Positions 23,717-31,349 of a stretch of DNA of 34,314 bases are shown here, piece by piece. The DNA lies in contig DIFN01000008.1 of the NCBI GenBank assembly GCA_002419145.1, positions 1 through 34,314 of the forward strand, written 5' to 3'. The translations under genes were made by a program, and so were the position numbers. This DNA comes from Mageeibacillus sp. UBA5747 (lineage in GTDB: Bacteria; Bacillota; Clostridia; Saccharofermentanales; UBA5734). Position 1 is the first letter of the stretch, and the number at the start of each line of letters is the position of its first letter. The notes beneath the pieces are model-generated. The model was not told the DNA's origin and made no database searches. It saw only the letters and a program-made list of their open reading frames with translations.

Positions 23717-24474
23717 AACTGATGAAGGCGTGGTGGATGACCTTGGGCATGTTCACCATCGTGCCGGTACCCCCAGTCTGGGATGAGGATGCAAAACCCT
23801 GGGTCGTGCCTCTGCTCCCTTTGGCAGGGCTTTTTCCAGGATGTCTGGCGGCTGGAGTAGCCTGGCTTGCTGCTCAAGTGGACTTCAGCCCTTTGCTGGA
23901 GTCCGTGCTTGTGCTCCTGGCCTGGCATTTTGGTACAGGCTTTATCCATGTCGACGGCCTGATGGATACATCGGATGCCCTGTTTTCCCGGACCGGCCGG
24001 GACAAGCGTCTGGCCATTCTCAAAGATCCCCATGTCGGTTCTTTTGCCGTGATCGCCCTAGGGGTCGTACTTTTGCTTCAGGTAGCAGCTCTGGAAACCC
24101 TCACAAGCCAGTCTTTTGCCCTCTGGCCCTGGCTGGTGATCCCTGTCCTGTCCCGCTCCTGGGCTGGCTTGGCGGTCCTGCTGACTCCCCAAGTCCTGAC
24201 CGATGGATATGCCAGCCAGTTTCGCAGTGTTCTCCAAATTCGTTTCGTTCTGATTCCTCTGGCTGCCCTGGCCGGGCTGTCTGTGCTGGCATTTTTTCTG
24301 GGCGGCTGGGCTGGATTGACTCTGGCCAGCCTGCTGTCTGTTGCAGCTGCCAGCGCCTGGATGACTTTGCAACGCAGTTTCGGGGGTATTTCAGGTGATC
24401 TGGCCGGATTTATCCTGGTGGTCAGTGAAACGGTGGCCTTGCTGACCTGGGCCATTCTACCGGAGGTGTTCTGA
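23713..24474 (+). CDS. cobS: Adenosylcobinamide-GDP ribazoletransferase (cobalamin synthase)
   Basis: A 253-residue membrane protein that joins adenosyl-GDP-cobinamide with alpha-ribazole (phosphate) to finish cobalamin. ATG 23713 overlaps the cobU stop (ATGA); a longer frame upstream only runs through cobU. The N-terminus FTIVPVP is typical. The signature HVDGLMDTSDALFSRTGRD (about 77-95) with downstream RLAILKDPHVGSFAV matches the metal-binding Asp motif of the family. It has about six hydrophobic segments. Length is normal. Translation coupling with cobU fits joint production of enzymes for consecutive steps. Confidence 0.95.
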   Translation: MKLMKAWWMTLGMFTIVPVPPVWDEDAKPWVVPLLPLAGLFPGCLAAGVAWLAAQVDFSPLLESVLVLLAWHFGTGFIHVDGLMDTSDALFSRTGRDKRLAILKDPHVGSFAVIALGVVLLLQVAALETLTSQSFALWPWLVIPVLSRSWAGLAVLLTPQVLTDGYASQFRSVLQIRFVLIPLAALAGLSVLAFFLGGWAGLTLASLLSVAAASAWMTLQRSFGGISGDLAGFILVVSETVALLTWAILPEVF

Positions 24475-24475
24475 C

Positions 24476-24859
24476 ATGGTTTTTGTCATCGGCGGTGCCT
24501 ATCAGGGCAAACTCGACTTTGCCCGAGCGAACCTGGCTGAACCGGGAGCCGCAATATTTTCATGCGCAGAAACGACTCTGGAAATCGACTGGTCGTGCCA
24601 GGTGATCGATAAAATCCATCTTCTGATCTGGGCTCGCCAGCAAGCTGGACTGGATCCCCAAGCATACCTCAGTCAGCACCGCGTGCAACTGACTGACAAG
24701 ATTGTCATCTGCGATGACCTTTCGTCCGGGGTGGTGCCAATCGATCGCGAAACTCGCCTCTGGCGGGAGCAAGTGGGCCGCAGCTCCGTCTGGCTGGCCA
24801 GGGAAGCAGACCGGGTGGTCCGGGTTTTCTGCGGACTGGCGACAGACCTGAAAGCCTGA
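24476..24859 (+). CDS. Second, short CobU-like protein
   Basis: A 127-residue protein with an N-terminal P-loop-like motif GGAYQGKLDFA (residues 6-16) and a C-terminal part ICDDLSSGVVPIDRETRLWRE-x-VGR followed by LAREADRVVRVFCGL. This latter pattern matches the second half of CobU (NEVG-x-G-VP ... FRD-x-AGR-x-N). The central HR-x-x-R region with the guanylylated His is missing, and the protein is about 50 residues shorter than CobU. The ATG follows GGAGGTG and cobS by 1 bp. It may be the kinase partner of a split system, or a regulatory or nucleotide-binding paralogue. Short CobU-like genes occur next to cob genes in other Firmicutes, as far as I recall. Confidence 0.72.
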   Translation: MVFVIGGAYQGKLDFARANLAEPGAAIFSCAETTLEIDWSCQVIDKIHLLIWARQQAGLDPQAYLSQHRVQLTDKIVICDDLSSGVVPIDRETRLWREQVGRSSVWLAREADRVVRVFCGLATDLKA

Positions 24860-24866
24860 GACGGGT

Positions 24867-25490
24867 ATGGAACTGCTGTTGCTCCGGCATGGTTTGACCC
24901 GGGCTAACCTCGAACACCGATTTTGTGGCCGGACTGACTGGCCCTTGCTACCAGAGGCTTATCGAGCCCTCGACCCAATGGTCCAGTCAGGAGCGCTGCC
25001 GGTGGTTGAAATCGCTTGTCACACGGGCCTGTTACGCACTCTGCAAACAGCCGAGCGCCTCTTTCCGGGGGTGCCGCTGCAATCTGCCCCGGCTCTTTCT
25101 GAATTTGATTTCGGTGAATTCGAAGCGTTAACTCACGAGGATTTGCAGCACCATCCTGACTACATCCGCTGGTTGATGGAATTCGAGACGATGGCCTGCC
25201 CTCATGGCGAAAGCCGCCCAGAATTCATCCGTCGGGTCCGAATTGGATGGCAGGCACTCTATTCTTTGTGGACCAGCCAGCCTAAAAGCAACCAGACCAG
25301 GGAGCGCCAGGTCATAGAAAAAGCCGCCCTGGTCACCCACGGCGGCGTGATTGCGGTTCTGATGAACGACTGGTTCCCCGGCGACAGAGACCTTTTGGAC
25401 TGGCAGCCGGACTGCGGAGCAGGGTACCGGATCAAATTTTCGTCTGACCGTCCGATGTTGGTAGAATCATTCGGCGCCAGAACGGTTTAA
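24867..25490 (+). CDS. cobC: Histidine phosphatase, probable alpha-ribazole phosphatase (CobC-like)
   Basis: A 207-residue phosphoglycerate-mutase-like phosphatase. The RHG motif at residues 7-9 holds the phosphorylated His, followed by a Thr and a CGRTDWPL segment typical of CobC. SEFDFGEFEALT (about 79-90) matches the family's E-x-x-FG-x-WEG region, and VTHGGVI near residue 156 supplies the second catalytic His. CobC removes phosphate from alpha-ribazole phosphate (or from adenosylcobalamin 5'-phosphate). It starts 7 bp after the short CobU-like gene and ends the cob cluster; the ribosome site is weak (ACGGG). The family is broad, and the specific role is assigned from the neighbourhood. 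Confidence 0.85.
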   Translation: MELLLLRHGLTRANLEHRFCGRTDWPLLPEAYRALDPMVQSGALPVVEIACHTGLLRTLQTAERLFPGVPLQSAPALSEFDFGEFEALTHEDLQHHPDYIRWLMEFETMACPHGESRPEFIRRVRIGWQALYSLWTSQPKSNQTRERQVIEKAALVTHGGVIAVLMNDWFPGDRDLLDWQPDCGAGYRIKFSSDRPMLVESFGARTV

Positions 25491-25626
25491 CTTCTTTTCT
25501 GCTGGTTAAAGGAATAACTTCTATGGCATCGATTTCCAGATCCTTCATGGAATAAATCTTGAACCGGTGTTGCTTGTAAGAGATCTCGAGCCCGGTAAAG
25601 GGTTTGAGCCCCTCATCACGGATCAA
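25432..25626 (-). pseudogene. Possible coding fragment of unknown origin
   Basis: A minus-strand frame, open from about 25731 to a stop at 25432, encodes a peptide of plausible composition with the segment YKQHRFKIYSMKDLEIDAIEVIPL. The nearest start is a TTG at 25626 with no ribosome site, and the last part overlaps the end of cobC on the other strand. I do not recognise it. It may be the 3' end of a decayed gene or a chance frame. The perfect palindrome at 25628-25660 lies directly at its upstream edge. Confidence 0.25.
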
Positions 25627-25627
25627 G

Positions 25628-25660
25628 TGCCGAAAATGGGACGGCGTCCCATTTTCGGCA
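25628..25660. repeat. Perfect 33-bp palindrome (15-bp arms)
   Basis: TGCCGAAAATGGGAC at 25628-25642 is followed by GGC and then by its exact reverse complement at 25646-25660. No T-tract follows directly on either strand. It may be a termination or mRNA-stabilising hairpin, a protein site, or the remains of a mobile repeat. Confidence 0.8.
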
Positions 25661-25666
25661 GAATCG

Positions 25667-25714
25667 AAAAAACCGCGAAAAAACCGCGGATTTCGTTGTA
25701 AAAACCGCGGTTTT
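25667..25714. terminator. Bidirectional terminator-like CCGCGG repeats
   Basis: Three copies of an A5-6 CCGCG(G) unit (25667-25677, 25678-25689, 25700-25710) are followed by TTTT at 25711-25714. AAAACCGCGG at about 25680-25689 can pair with CCGCGGTTTT at 25705-25714. On the minus strand the same stem is followed by TTTTTT. Since cobC and the baeRF gene converge here, a terminator in both directions is sensible. Confidence 0.55.
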
Positions 25715-25783
25715 CTGGCTGTATTATCTCAGATTTGGGTGGGAATCGGGGATTTGTTTTAAGATTATGCTGCTTTGGCTGTT

Positions 25784-26953
25784 TTAAAACCGCATCAGGG
25801 CAACGGCATCGGCTCCGTCCGGGATCTGGTCTGGATGGATCGAGTGGACCTGCGCCCCATGTGACAGCGCCTGGATTGCAGCATATTCGAGCAAATCCTG
25901 GTGCTCGAACGGATGGACGGGGCTTTCCGGCAGTGGGCGGCGGATTTCGCGAGTCTCGGGCACAAACCGTCCTGGTAACACCTTGCCCCGAGGGATAAAG
26001 AGCTTGTCGACCCGGCCATGTTCCGCGGCTTCGATGATCTGGCGGATGTTCTGGCGGATCCGCTCACTGCCAAAAAAATTCTGGGCTATTGCCCAATCTT
26101 CGCTGGCTTTGTCCGGCAAATGAGCTTGTACGATCGACCAGGCCCGGTCTCTTAGCTCCGTCTCAGTGAGATGGTCAGGTGAACCAGAGATATTTTCCGG
26201 CAGCAGGTTGGGGTTTTTGCTGACCTTCTGGAATGCGGCGAACAGATAATCGACGCTTGCCATCACCAGAGGCAGGTTTTCCTTCTGCCAATGTTCAAGG
26301 ATCTTTGCATCAACCGCCCGGCAATAATCCTCGACCATCAAGCGGTCGCGGTCTTTGCTGTTTTCAAAGCCGTGGCTGACAGCACCGGCTACAGCACCGT
26401 GTTTCGCACCAATAGCGCCGCCATATTGCCGCCGCTGTTTTTCAAAAGAGTAGGCGGAGACAATGGTTTCCAAAGATTCCGGCAGATCCTGGACTGGGAT
26501 CTGAACCAGCCGATTGCGGCTGCCGCGGTAGACTCGCACCGCACCTCTGCCGATAGCCAGCAAAAGGTACTCTGTATTCTGGACGTCGAGCTCCAGCAGA
26601 GGCCGTACCGTGAAATGGTCGTCGATGACGATGGCTTCGTCCACAGGCTGTTCCAGTGAATAGATCACGGACTGGCTGTCACTCATGAACATGGCCAAAG
26701 CAGTGGGTGCGACCGCCCAGAAAAGCGGTTGCTCCAGGAGCTCACTGGCTGGTTTGAGGATGTTCTGGATTTTGGGGACAGTCAGGCCATTGCCCTTGAG
26801 ATGATCCTCGGCTTGGCGCAACAACGTGCGCAGTCGGATCTGGGACATCTTGACATCATTGCCCTCGCGCAGGATCGGCAGGTAAATGGAAACACAGGGG
26901 AATTCCTGGACAAAAACCAGGGTCTGCAAAGTATCGCGATCAAAACGTAGCAT
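25784..26953 (-). CDS. Bacterial archaeo-eukaryotic release factor (baeRF) family protein
   Basis: A 389-residue protein of the eRF1/Pelota-like bacterial family (baeRF). I base this on the overall layout: an N-terminal region beginning MLRFDRDTLQTLV with CVSIYLP, a central part (about 120-165) with LLLAIGRGAVRVYRG, and a C-terminal part with HGRVDKLFIPRG and HQDLLEYAAIQALSHGAQVHSI that resembles the L7Ae-like third domain of eRF1. These proteins are predicted to act on ribosomes or peptidyl-tRNA under stress, although few are tested. ATG 26953 is chosen because GGAG lies 9 bp before it; upstream ATGs are too close to or within that site. It is transcribed divergently from the GH65-like gene. 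Family call is from memory of the pattern; exact subfamily is not assigned. Confidence 0.75.
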   Translation of the reverse strand: MLRFDRDTLQTLVFVQEFPCVSIYLPILREGNDVKMSQIRLRTLLRQAEDHLKGNGLTVPKIQNILKPASELLEQPLFWAVAPTALAMFMSDSQSVIYSLEQPVDEAIVIDDHFTVRPLLELDVQNTEYLLLAIGRGAVRVYRGSRNRLVQIPVQDLPESLETIVSAYSFEKQRRQYGGAIGAKHGAVAGAVSHGFENSKDRDRLMVEDYCRAVDAKILEHWQKENLPLVMASVDYLFAAFQKVSKNPNLLPENISGSPDHLTETELRDRAWSIVQAHLPDKASEDWAIAQNFFGSERIRQNIRQIIEAAEHGRVDKLFIPRGKVLPGRFVPETREIRRPLPESPVHPFEHQDLLEYAAIQALSHGAQVHSIHPDQIPDGADAVALMRF

Positions 26954-26997
26954 ACGCATCATCTCCATTCATCTCGCTGCAGCAAAGATCTACTTTT

Positions 26998-27003
26998 ATT
27001 ATA
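26998..27003 (-). promoter_or_regulatory. -10 box for the baeRF gene
   Basis: Reading leftward, a perfect TATAAT lies 45 bp before the preferred ATG at 26953. No good -35 hexamer is present at normal distance. Confidence 0.4.
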
Positions 27004-27106
27004 CATCGTCATTTTGGAAAAAACTGAGTTGAACGAAGTAACTTTATACGTTGAAGCGCTACAAGATTTAGTGATAGAGTGATAAAAAGCCAGGAGGTTC
27101 GTTGCC

Positions 27107-28111
27107 GTGGAATACAAAACTTACCGGATGTCCATCCAGCTGACTGACAAGGCTGATTTTCAAAATCAGCCTGTGTCCGCAGGACTTCCAGAAGTGGACA
27201 AGCAAACCCGGATTTACGGCTTTATCTTGAGCGATCCAAAAATTGCCCGGGAAGAGCTGGCGATTTTTCCACTCAGCCTTGACATGGCACGGCGCAAAGC
27301 AAGGGCTGGCGGTCTTAAGCAGGGCGCCCTCTATTGCGGACTCGATCCGAAAAAACATCCCTGTCATCCGGATGATCCCCCGGAGACACCGCTCCATCTG
27401 CTGCCTAGTTTCAGCTTGTCACGCTTGCTGATCGATTACTACCGGACCAGCCTTGATTTTCAGTTCCTGCTCGCTGGTGGTGCGGATGTGGTTTTCGAAA
27501 CCGCACGCCTGTGGCAGTCCATCCAGACATTTGGCTCTGCATCCGATACCAGCGAATGGCCAGCCTTGGAACCCTTGATCCATCTCAATTTGAACTGGAC
27601 TAACCGAATCTGGACGATGCTGGGACGCGCCGGAAAGCAGCAGGACGTGGCAGCACGGCTTGGCTTATCTGAGCAGGAAGTCCTCCAACTTGCCGAATTA
27701 CCCGTTCAACTGCCCGAGCATTCCACCGTCCGAACTCAATCCAGCCAAACACAGGAGGCTGCAGCTTATTTGGCAGGGCTGGTCCAAACAGGATATCTCT
27801 TGTCTCCTGCAGATTGGCACAATGGAGAAGAAGCAGGTGTTCTGGCCGTCCTGGCGACACAGATCGCACGTCTGAAGATCGATGATGAAGAACTCTCGTT
27901 TGCCCCTGTTCTACCGGATGACTGGCAGGGATATACGCTGCGACTGTCCTTTAGAGGCAGCAAGTTTGACATCAGTGTCGATGGAGCCACAGGGCGAATG
28001 GTTTTATCCGAAGGTTCAGCCATTCCGGTCCTTGTCTACGGACTGGAATACCTGCTTGAAGATGAGTTCTTTTTTGATCTGAAAAGGGATGGAATCTTTT
28101 CAGATGAGTAA
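27107..28111 (+). CDS. Reduced GH65-like protein lacking the catalytic motif
   Basis: A 334-residue protein starting at GTG 27107 (AGGAGG at 27092-27097). Its segments run in the same order as the glycoside hydrolase 65 (maltose/trehalose/kojibiose phosphorylase) barrel and C-terminal domain. FPLSLDMARRKARAGGLKQG (54-73) looks like the element before the family's PW motif. HLLPSFSLSRLLIDYYRT (97-114), FQFLLAGGADVVFETARLW (118-136) and NLNWTNRIW (161-169) match known GH65 blocks. ELSFAPVLPDDWQGY with SFRGSKFDISV (262-291) is the typical C-terminal sheet. The block with the catalytic Glu (GPDEY) is missing between 137 and 160, and the N-terminal sandwich domain is absent; usual length is about 750. 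It is probably a pseudoenzyme or sugar-binding relative. Its end overlaps a diguanylate cyclase gene by 8 bp, so a sensory role is possible. Confidence 0.7.
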   Translation: MEYKTYRMSIQLTDKADFQNQPVSAGLPEVDKQTRIYGFILSDPKIAREELAIFPLSLDMARRKARAGGLKQGALYCGLDPKKHPCHPDDPPETPLHLLPSFSLSRLLIDYYRTSLDFQFLLAGGADVVFETARLWQSIQTFGSASDTSEWPALEPLIHLNLNWTNRIWTMLGRAGKQQDVAARLGLSEQEVLQLAELPVQLPEHSTVRTQSSQTQEAAAYLAGLVQTGYLLSPADWHNGEEAGVLAVLATQIARLKIDDEELSFAPVLPDDWQGYTLRLSFRGSKFDISVDGATGRMVLSEGSAIPVLVYGLEYLLEDEFFFDLKRDGIFSDE

Positions 28112-29792
28112 ATCGGGGATACCTTCATTGTTCGATCAGAAATTCTGGCACAAACGACTACCAGGATCCTTCTTCTGGCTCCTGCTACCCGTGATCCTGT
28201 ATGTTTCCTTTTTACTTGTTCTTCCTGGGCAGCGTCTGGATCTTGAGCTGGAACAGGCACAGCCCCTTGATGTCGAGTGGTATTTGGCTCATCCGGAATG
28301 GGAAGGCCAGCCGGTCAGCCTCCCAGCCAATCTGGAATGGCCTGCAGGCAAGCCTCTTGCGGTCCAAACCGAACTTCCGATGGCATTTCAAGAACAGCAG
28401 ACACTCTTGATCCGATCTTCTCTCCAGACCTTGCTGGTCCTGCTGGACGGGGAAATCATTCACTCCTATGATCGTCTAACACAAGAAGCGCCTCGATCGC
28501 CTCTTGCCAGTGCTTGGCACCTGGTTCGCATTCCATCCCACAGTGATGGTAAAACGCTGGAAATTGTTGTCACATCTTCCTATGAAAGCATGTCAGGCCA
28601 GATTAATGATATCCACTATGGCAACAAAGCGAGTCTGATGTTTTGGCTTGCCACGATCTATGGTCCAGGTTTGTTATTGAGTGTTCTTCAGATCCTGGTT
28701 GGAGTGACTCTGCTGGTCGTTGCCTTTTTTATGCCGTCGAGATCCCGGAAAAGCATTTGTGCACTCGGAACCTTTGCTATCTTGATGGGTACTTGGTTTC
28801 TGGCGGAATCCAGAATGATGCAATTCTTTCTGCCCAATGATCTGATGATCGGCAGCCTGGCCTATGTTTCTCTGACACTTTGTCCGATCCCATTCTTGAT
28901 TCTGGTATCCGACACCGTTTTGCCGGACAAACGGATTTTAATCAACCGCCTGGTCGTTCTGTTCAGCATGATTTCTATCCTGATCCAGCTGCTTCAGATA
29001 GTTGGCTGGGCAGATTTTTTTACGACTGTCATGTATACCAATCTTCTGATTGCTCTGTCCATGAGCCTGATTCTTGTTATGCTGGTGAAAGGCTGGCTTT
29101 CCAGCAGGAGCAAGGAAATCGCCCGATTTCTGACCGCGTTTTCCATTCTGGCTTTCTTTGCTTTTTTGGAGCTAGCCAACTTTTTCCGAAATGATTTTTC
29201 TGGCACATCTTTCTTCTTGCGCCTCGGCTTTGTCAATTTCCTGCTGATTCTGGCTTTCCAGTCCTTGCGCAATGCTCGGCAGATTGTGCTTCAAAACCAA
29301 TCTGCTCTGATCTATGAGAAAATGGCCTACGAGGATATTTTAACTGGACTTGGCAACCGCGCAGCCTTTGAACGTGATACAGCTAATTTCAACCTGACTG
29401 AACCGAAATTATCAGCAATAAGACTGGTTTCCATGGATCTCAATAATCTCAAATGGATCAATGACCACAAGGGACATGCTGCCGGTGATGAAGCAATCCG
29501 GCTGGCCAGTCACTGCCTGAAACAACACTTTGCTCCTTTGGGCCGCTGCTATCGTCTGGGGGGCGATGAATTTTCCTGCCTGATCCAGCCGGATCAGCCG
29601 GAACTATTCCAGCAAAATCTGGAACTCTTCCAGGAACAAATCCAGATGATCAGCAGGGAAGTGGACTACCCCTTCTCGATTGCCATCGGCAGTGCTGTCT
29701 ATCCAACTGAAAAGGTAGATTCCTTTCATGATTTCCTGATCCAAGTGGATCAGCTCATGTATCTGGATAAGGAAAAGAAACCCGTTTTGTGA
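28104..29792 (+). CDS. Membrane diguanylate cyclase (extracytoplasmic domain, 7TM region, GGDEF)
   Basis: A 562-residue protein. An N-terminal hydrophobic segment at about 20-40 is followed by an extracytoplasmic domain (about 45-175). Then come about seven hydrophobic segments (about 177-390), a layout like the 7TMR-DISM receptors. The C-terminal GGDEF domain has DILTGLGNRAAF (about 411-422), SMDLNNLKWIND with the metal Asp, and an intact LGGDEF (about 485-490), so synthesis of c-di-GMP is predicted. No RxxD inhibitory site is seen five residues before GGDEF. It overlaps the GH65-like gene by 8 bp from ATG 28104; an in-frame ATG at 28089 has no usable ribosome site. Coupling to a carbohydrate-enzyme relative suggests a joint sensing pathway, inferred. 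Confidence 0.9.
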   Translation: MSKSGIPSLFDQKFWHKRLPGSFFWLLLPVILYVSFLLVLPGQRLDLELEQAQPLDVEWYLAHPEWEGQPVSLPANLEWPAGKPLAVQTELPMAFQEQQTLLIRSSLQTLLVLLDGEIIHSYDRLTQEAPRSPLASAWHLVRIPSHSDGKTLEIVVTSSYESMSGQINDIHYGNKASLMFWLATIYGPGLLLSVLQILVGVTLLVVAFFMPSRSRKSICALGTFAILMGTWFLAESRMMQFFLPNDLMIGSLAYVSLTLCPIPFLILVSDTVLPDKRILINRLVVLFSMISILIQLLQIVGWADFFTTVMYTNLLIALSMSLILVMLVKGWLSSRSKEIARFLTAFSILAFFAFLELANFFRNDFSGTSFFLRLGFVNFLLILAFQSLRNARQIVLQNQSALIYEKMAYEDILTGLGNRAAFERDTANFNLTEPKLSAIRLVSMDLNNLKWINDHKGHAAGDEAIRLASHCLKQHFAPLGRCYRLGGDEFSCLIQPDQPELFQQNLELFQEQIQMISREVDYPFSIAIGSAVYPTEKVDSFHDFLIQVDQLMYLDKEKKPVL

Positions 29793-29861
29793 TTGGCTGA
29801 TTGAGTCAAACTGCGTTATCATTAAAACAGGCGTCTATGACAAGGCATTCATCCATGGACC

Positions 29862-29890
29862 TTGACGGTTAGCCTAATAAGAACTATTCT
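29862..29890 (+). promoter_or_regulatory. Promoter of the rubrerythrin gene
   Basis: TTGACG at 29862-29867 (five of six matches) and TATTCT at 29885-29890 (four of six) are separated by 17 bp. The -10 box lies inside the dyad at 29882-29901. Confidence 0.6.
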
Positions 29891-29901
29891 TGATAATAGT
29901 T
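29882..29901 (+). promoter_or_regulatory. Operator-like dyad over the rubrerythrin promoter
   Basis: AACTATT and AATAGTT are perfect inverted half-sites separated by six bases and cover the -10 box and the start site. A repressor bound here would block transcription. The even spacing does not match the classical 7-1-7 PerR/Fur box, so the regulator is not identified. Confidence 0.5.
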
Positions 29902-29921
29902 AAACGTAAGGAGGATGACAC

Positions 29922-30515
29922 ATGTCCAAACTGGAAGGTACCAAAACTCTTGAGAACTTGATGAAAGCATTTGCTGGAGAATCCCAGGCCCGGAATCGCT
30001 ACACGTATTTTGCGTCAGTTGCCCGGAAAGAAGGCTACCATCAGATTGAAGCCATTTTCCTGGAAACTGCCGACAACGAAAAAGAACATGCCAAAGTTTT
30101 CTACAAGTATGTCGTGGCTGGCTTGGACGCTGAGTCTGCGGTCCCGGTTGACATCAGCGCAACGTATCCCGCAGGACTGGGAGATACGCACAAGAACCTG
30201 CTCTCTGCTGCGGCTGGCGAACATGAAGAATGGACCGAGTTGTACAACCATTTTGCAGATGTCGCGGCACAAGAAGGCTTCAAAGACATTGCAGCCAGCT
30301 TCCGCAAGATCGCTGATGTTGAAAAAGAGCATGAAGCCCGCTATCTCAAGCTGGCTGACAATGTTGCCAACGGTAAAGTTTTTGCCAAAGCTGCGCCAGT
30401 TCTATGGAAATGCCGCAACTGTGGCTACATCGTGGAAGGTCTGGAAGCCCCGCAGATTTGCCCGGCCTGCAAACATCCACGTGAGTATTTCGAAATGGCC
30501 GCGATGAATTTCTGA
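29922..30515 (+). CDS. rbr: Rubrerythrin
   Basis: A 197-residue non-haem iron protein that reduces hydrogen peroxide in anaerobes. The N-terminal ferritin-like domain carries the di-iron Glu motifs: AGESQARNRYTYFA (about 18-31), ETADNEKEHAKVFYK (about 50-64), GEHEEWTELYNHFADVA and DVEKEHEARY (about 132-141). The C-terminal rubredoxin-like domain has WKCRNCGYI (about 162-170) and CPACKHP, giving the FeS4 site with four cysteines. AAGGAGG precedes the ATG. Electrons usually come from NAD(P)H through rubredoxin or similar carriers. It is followed by a ferritin-like gene in the same direction, and the cluster with a cupin, a 4Fe-4S membrane protein and a Crp/Fnr regulator points to oxygen or redox stress defence. 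Confidence 0.97.
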   Translation: MSKLEGTKTLENLMKAFAGESQARNRYTYFASVARKEGYHQIEAIFLETADNEKEHAKVFYKYVVAGLDAESAVPVDISATYPAGLGDTHKNLLSAAAGEHEEWTELYNHFADVAAQEGFKDIAASFRKIADVEKEHEARYLKLADNVANGKVFAKAAPVLWKCRNCGYIVEGLEAPQICPACKHPREYFEMAAMNF

Positions 30516-30589
30516 TCGTTCGTTTCAACAAGGAACTGGGGCACATCATTGACTGGACCCAGTGACATTCAAACTGGAGGTATCTGATC

Positions 30590-31102
30590 ATGGGAAGAAC
30601 TGCTGTAGAAATATCCAACGTCGATAACAAAGAGATCATCGCTGTCCTCAATGAAGCCTTGTCTGAAGAATGGCTTGCCTATTACCAGTATTGGGTCGGC
30701 TCACGCCTGATGGTCGGTCCGATGCGCAGTGAAGTCGAACCCGAATTGCTGTTACACGCCACGCAAGAGCTTGGTCACGCAGAGCTCGTCCTCAACCGCA
30801 TCATCCAGCTCGGCGGTATCCCCGTTCTCAACCCCAACAAATGGAAAGACCTGGCCCGCTGTGATTATGAAGAGCCGTCTGATCCATACATCGAAGTGAT
30901 CCTGGAGCAGAACTTGCGTGGAGAGCGTTGTGCGATCCAGCGCTACCAGTCCCTGGCTGCCATGACCGATGGCAAGGACTATGCGACGTATCAGATGGCG
31001 ATCACGATCCTCAACGAAGAGCTTGAGCATGAGCACGACATCGAGGACTTTATTGCTGACATCGAACGTTTGAAAGAAGATATCCGCCAGTTCAGACTTT
31101 GA
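30590..31102 (+). CDS. Ferritin-like domain protein
   Basis: A 170-residue four-helix protein of the bacterioferritin/Dps-like superfamily. Putative iron ligands are visible: EALSEEWLAYYQYWVG (about 22-37), HATQELGHAELVLNRI (about 57-72), LRGERCAIQRYQSL (about 109-122) and LNEELEHEHDIEDFI (about 142-156). The E-x-x-H spacing supports a di-iron centre. It could store iron or detoxify peroxide, like other small ferritin-like proteins in Clostridia. A good ribosome site (GGAGG) precedes ATG 30590. It lies 74 bp after rubrerythrin with no clear terminator between them, so co-transcription is likely. The exact subfamily is not determined. Confidence 0.85.
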   Translation: MGRTAVEISNVDNKEIIAVLNEALSEEWLAYYQYWVGSRLMVGPMRSEVEPELLLHATQELGHAELVLNRIIQLGGIPVLNPNKWKDLARCDYEEPSDPYIEVILEQNLRGERCAIQRYQSLAAMTDGKDYATYQMAITILNEELEHEHDIEDFIADIERLKEDIRQFRL

Positions 31103-31175
31103 TTTCCTCTGATTTCAAGGGGGCTATCTGAAGGCTAGATCCATCTGGTGGCAATCCTGTCCCTTCGAAAAACAA

Positions 31176-31228
31176 AAACCGGTTTCACATCACTTGGATC
31201 ATCCCAAAGATGTGAGACCGGTTTGTTT
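31176..31228. terminator. Bidirectional intrinsic terminator
   Basis: The arms at 31176-31191 and 31209-31224 form a 16-bp stem with one G-U type mismatch and a 17-nt loop. Rightward it is followed by GTTTAT. Leftward it is followed by TTTTTGTTTTT. It sits between the convergent ferritin-like and 4Fe-4S genes and is stronger for the leftward transcript. Confidence 0.85.
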
Positions 31229-31349
31229 ATGGTGCAGATATGCTGTTATGGATCAAAGGAGCTGGTGATCTTCTGTCCAGGTGATGATATCTTCACCTTT
31301 GAGGCTAGATCCCCAGCCCCTCGTCCAGTCAGCAGAAAATTGGCTCGGG

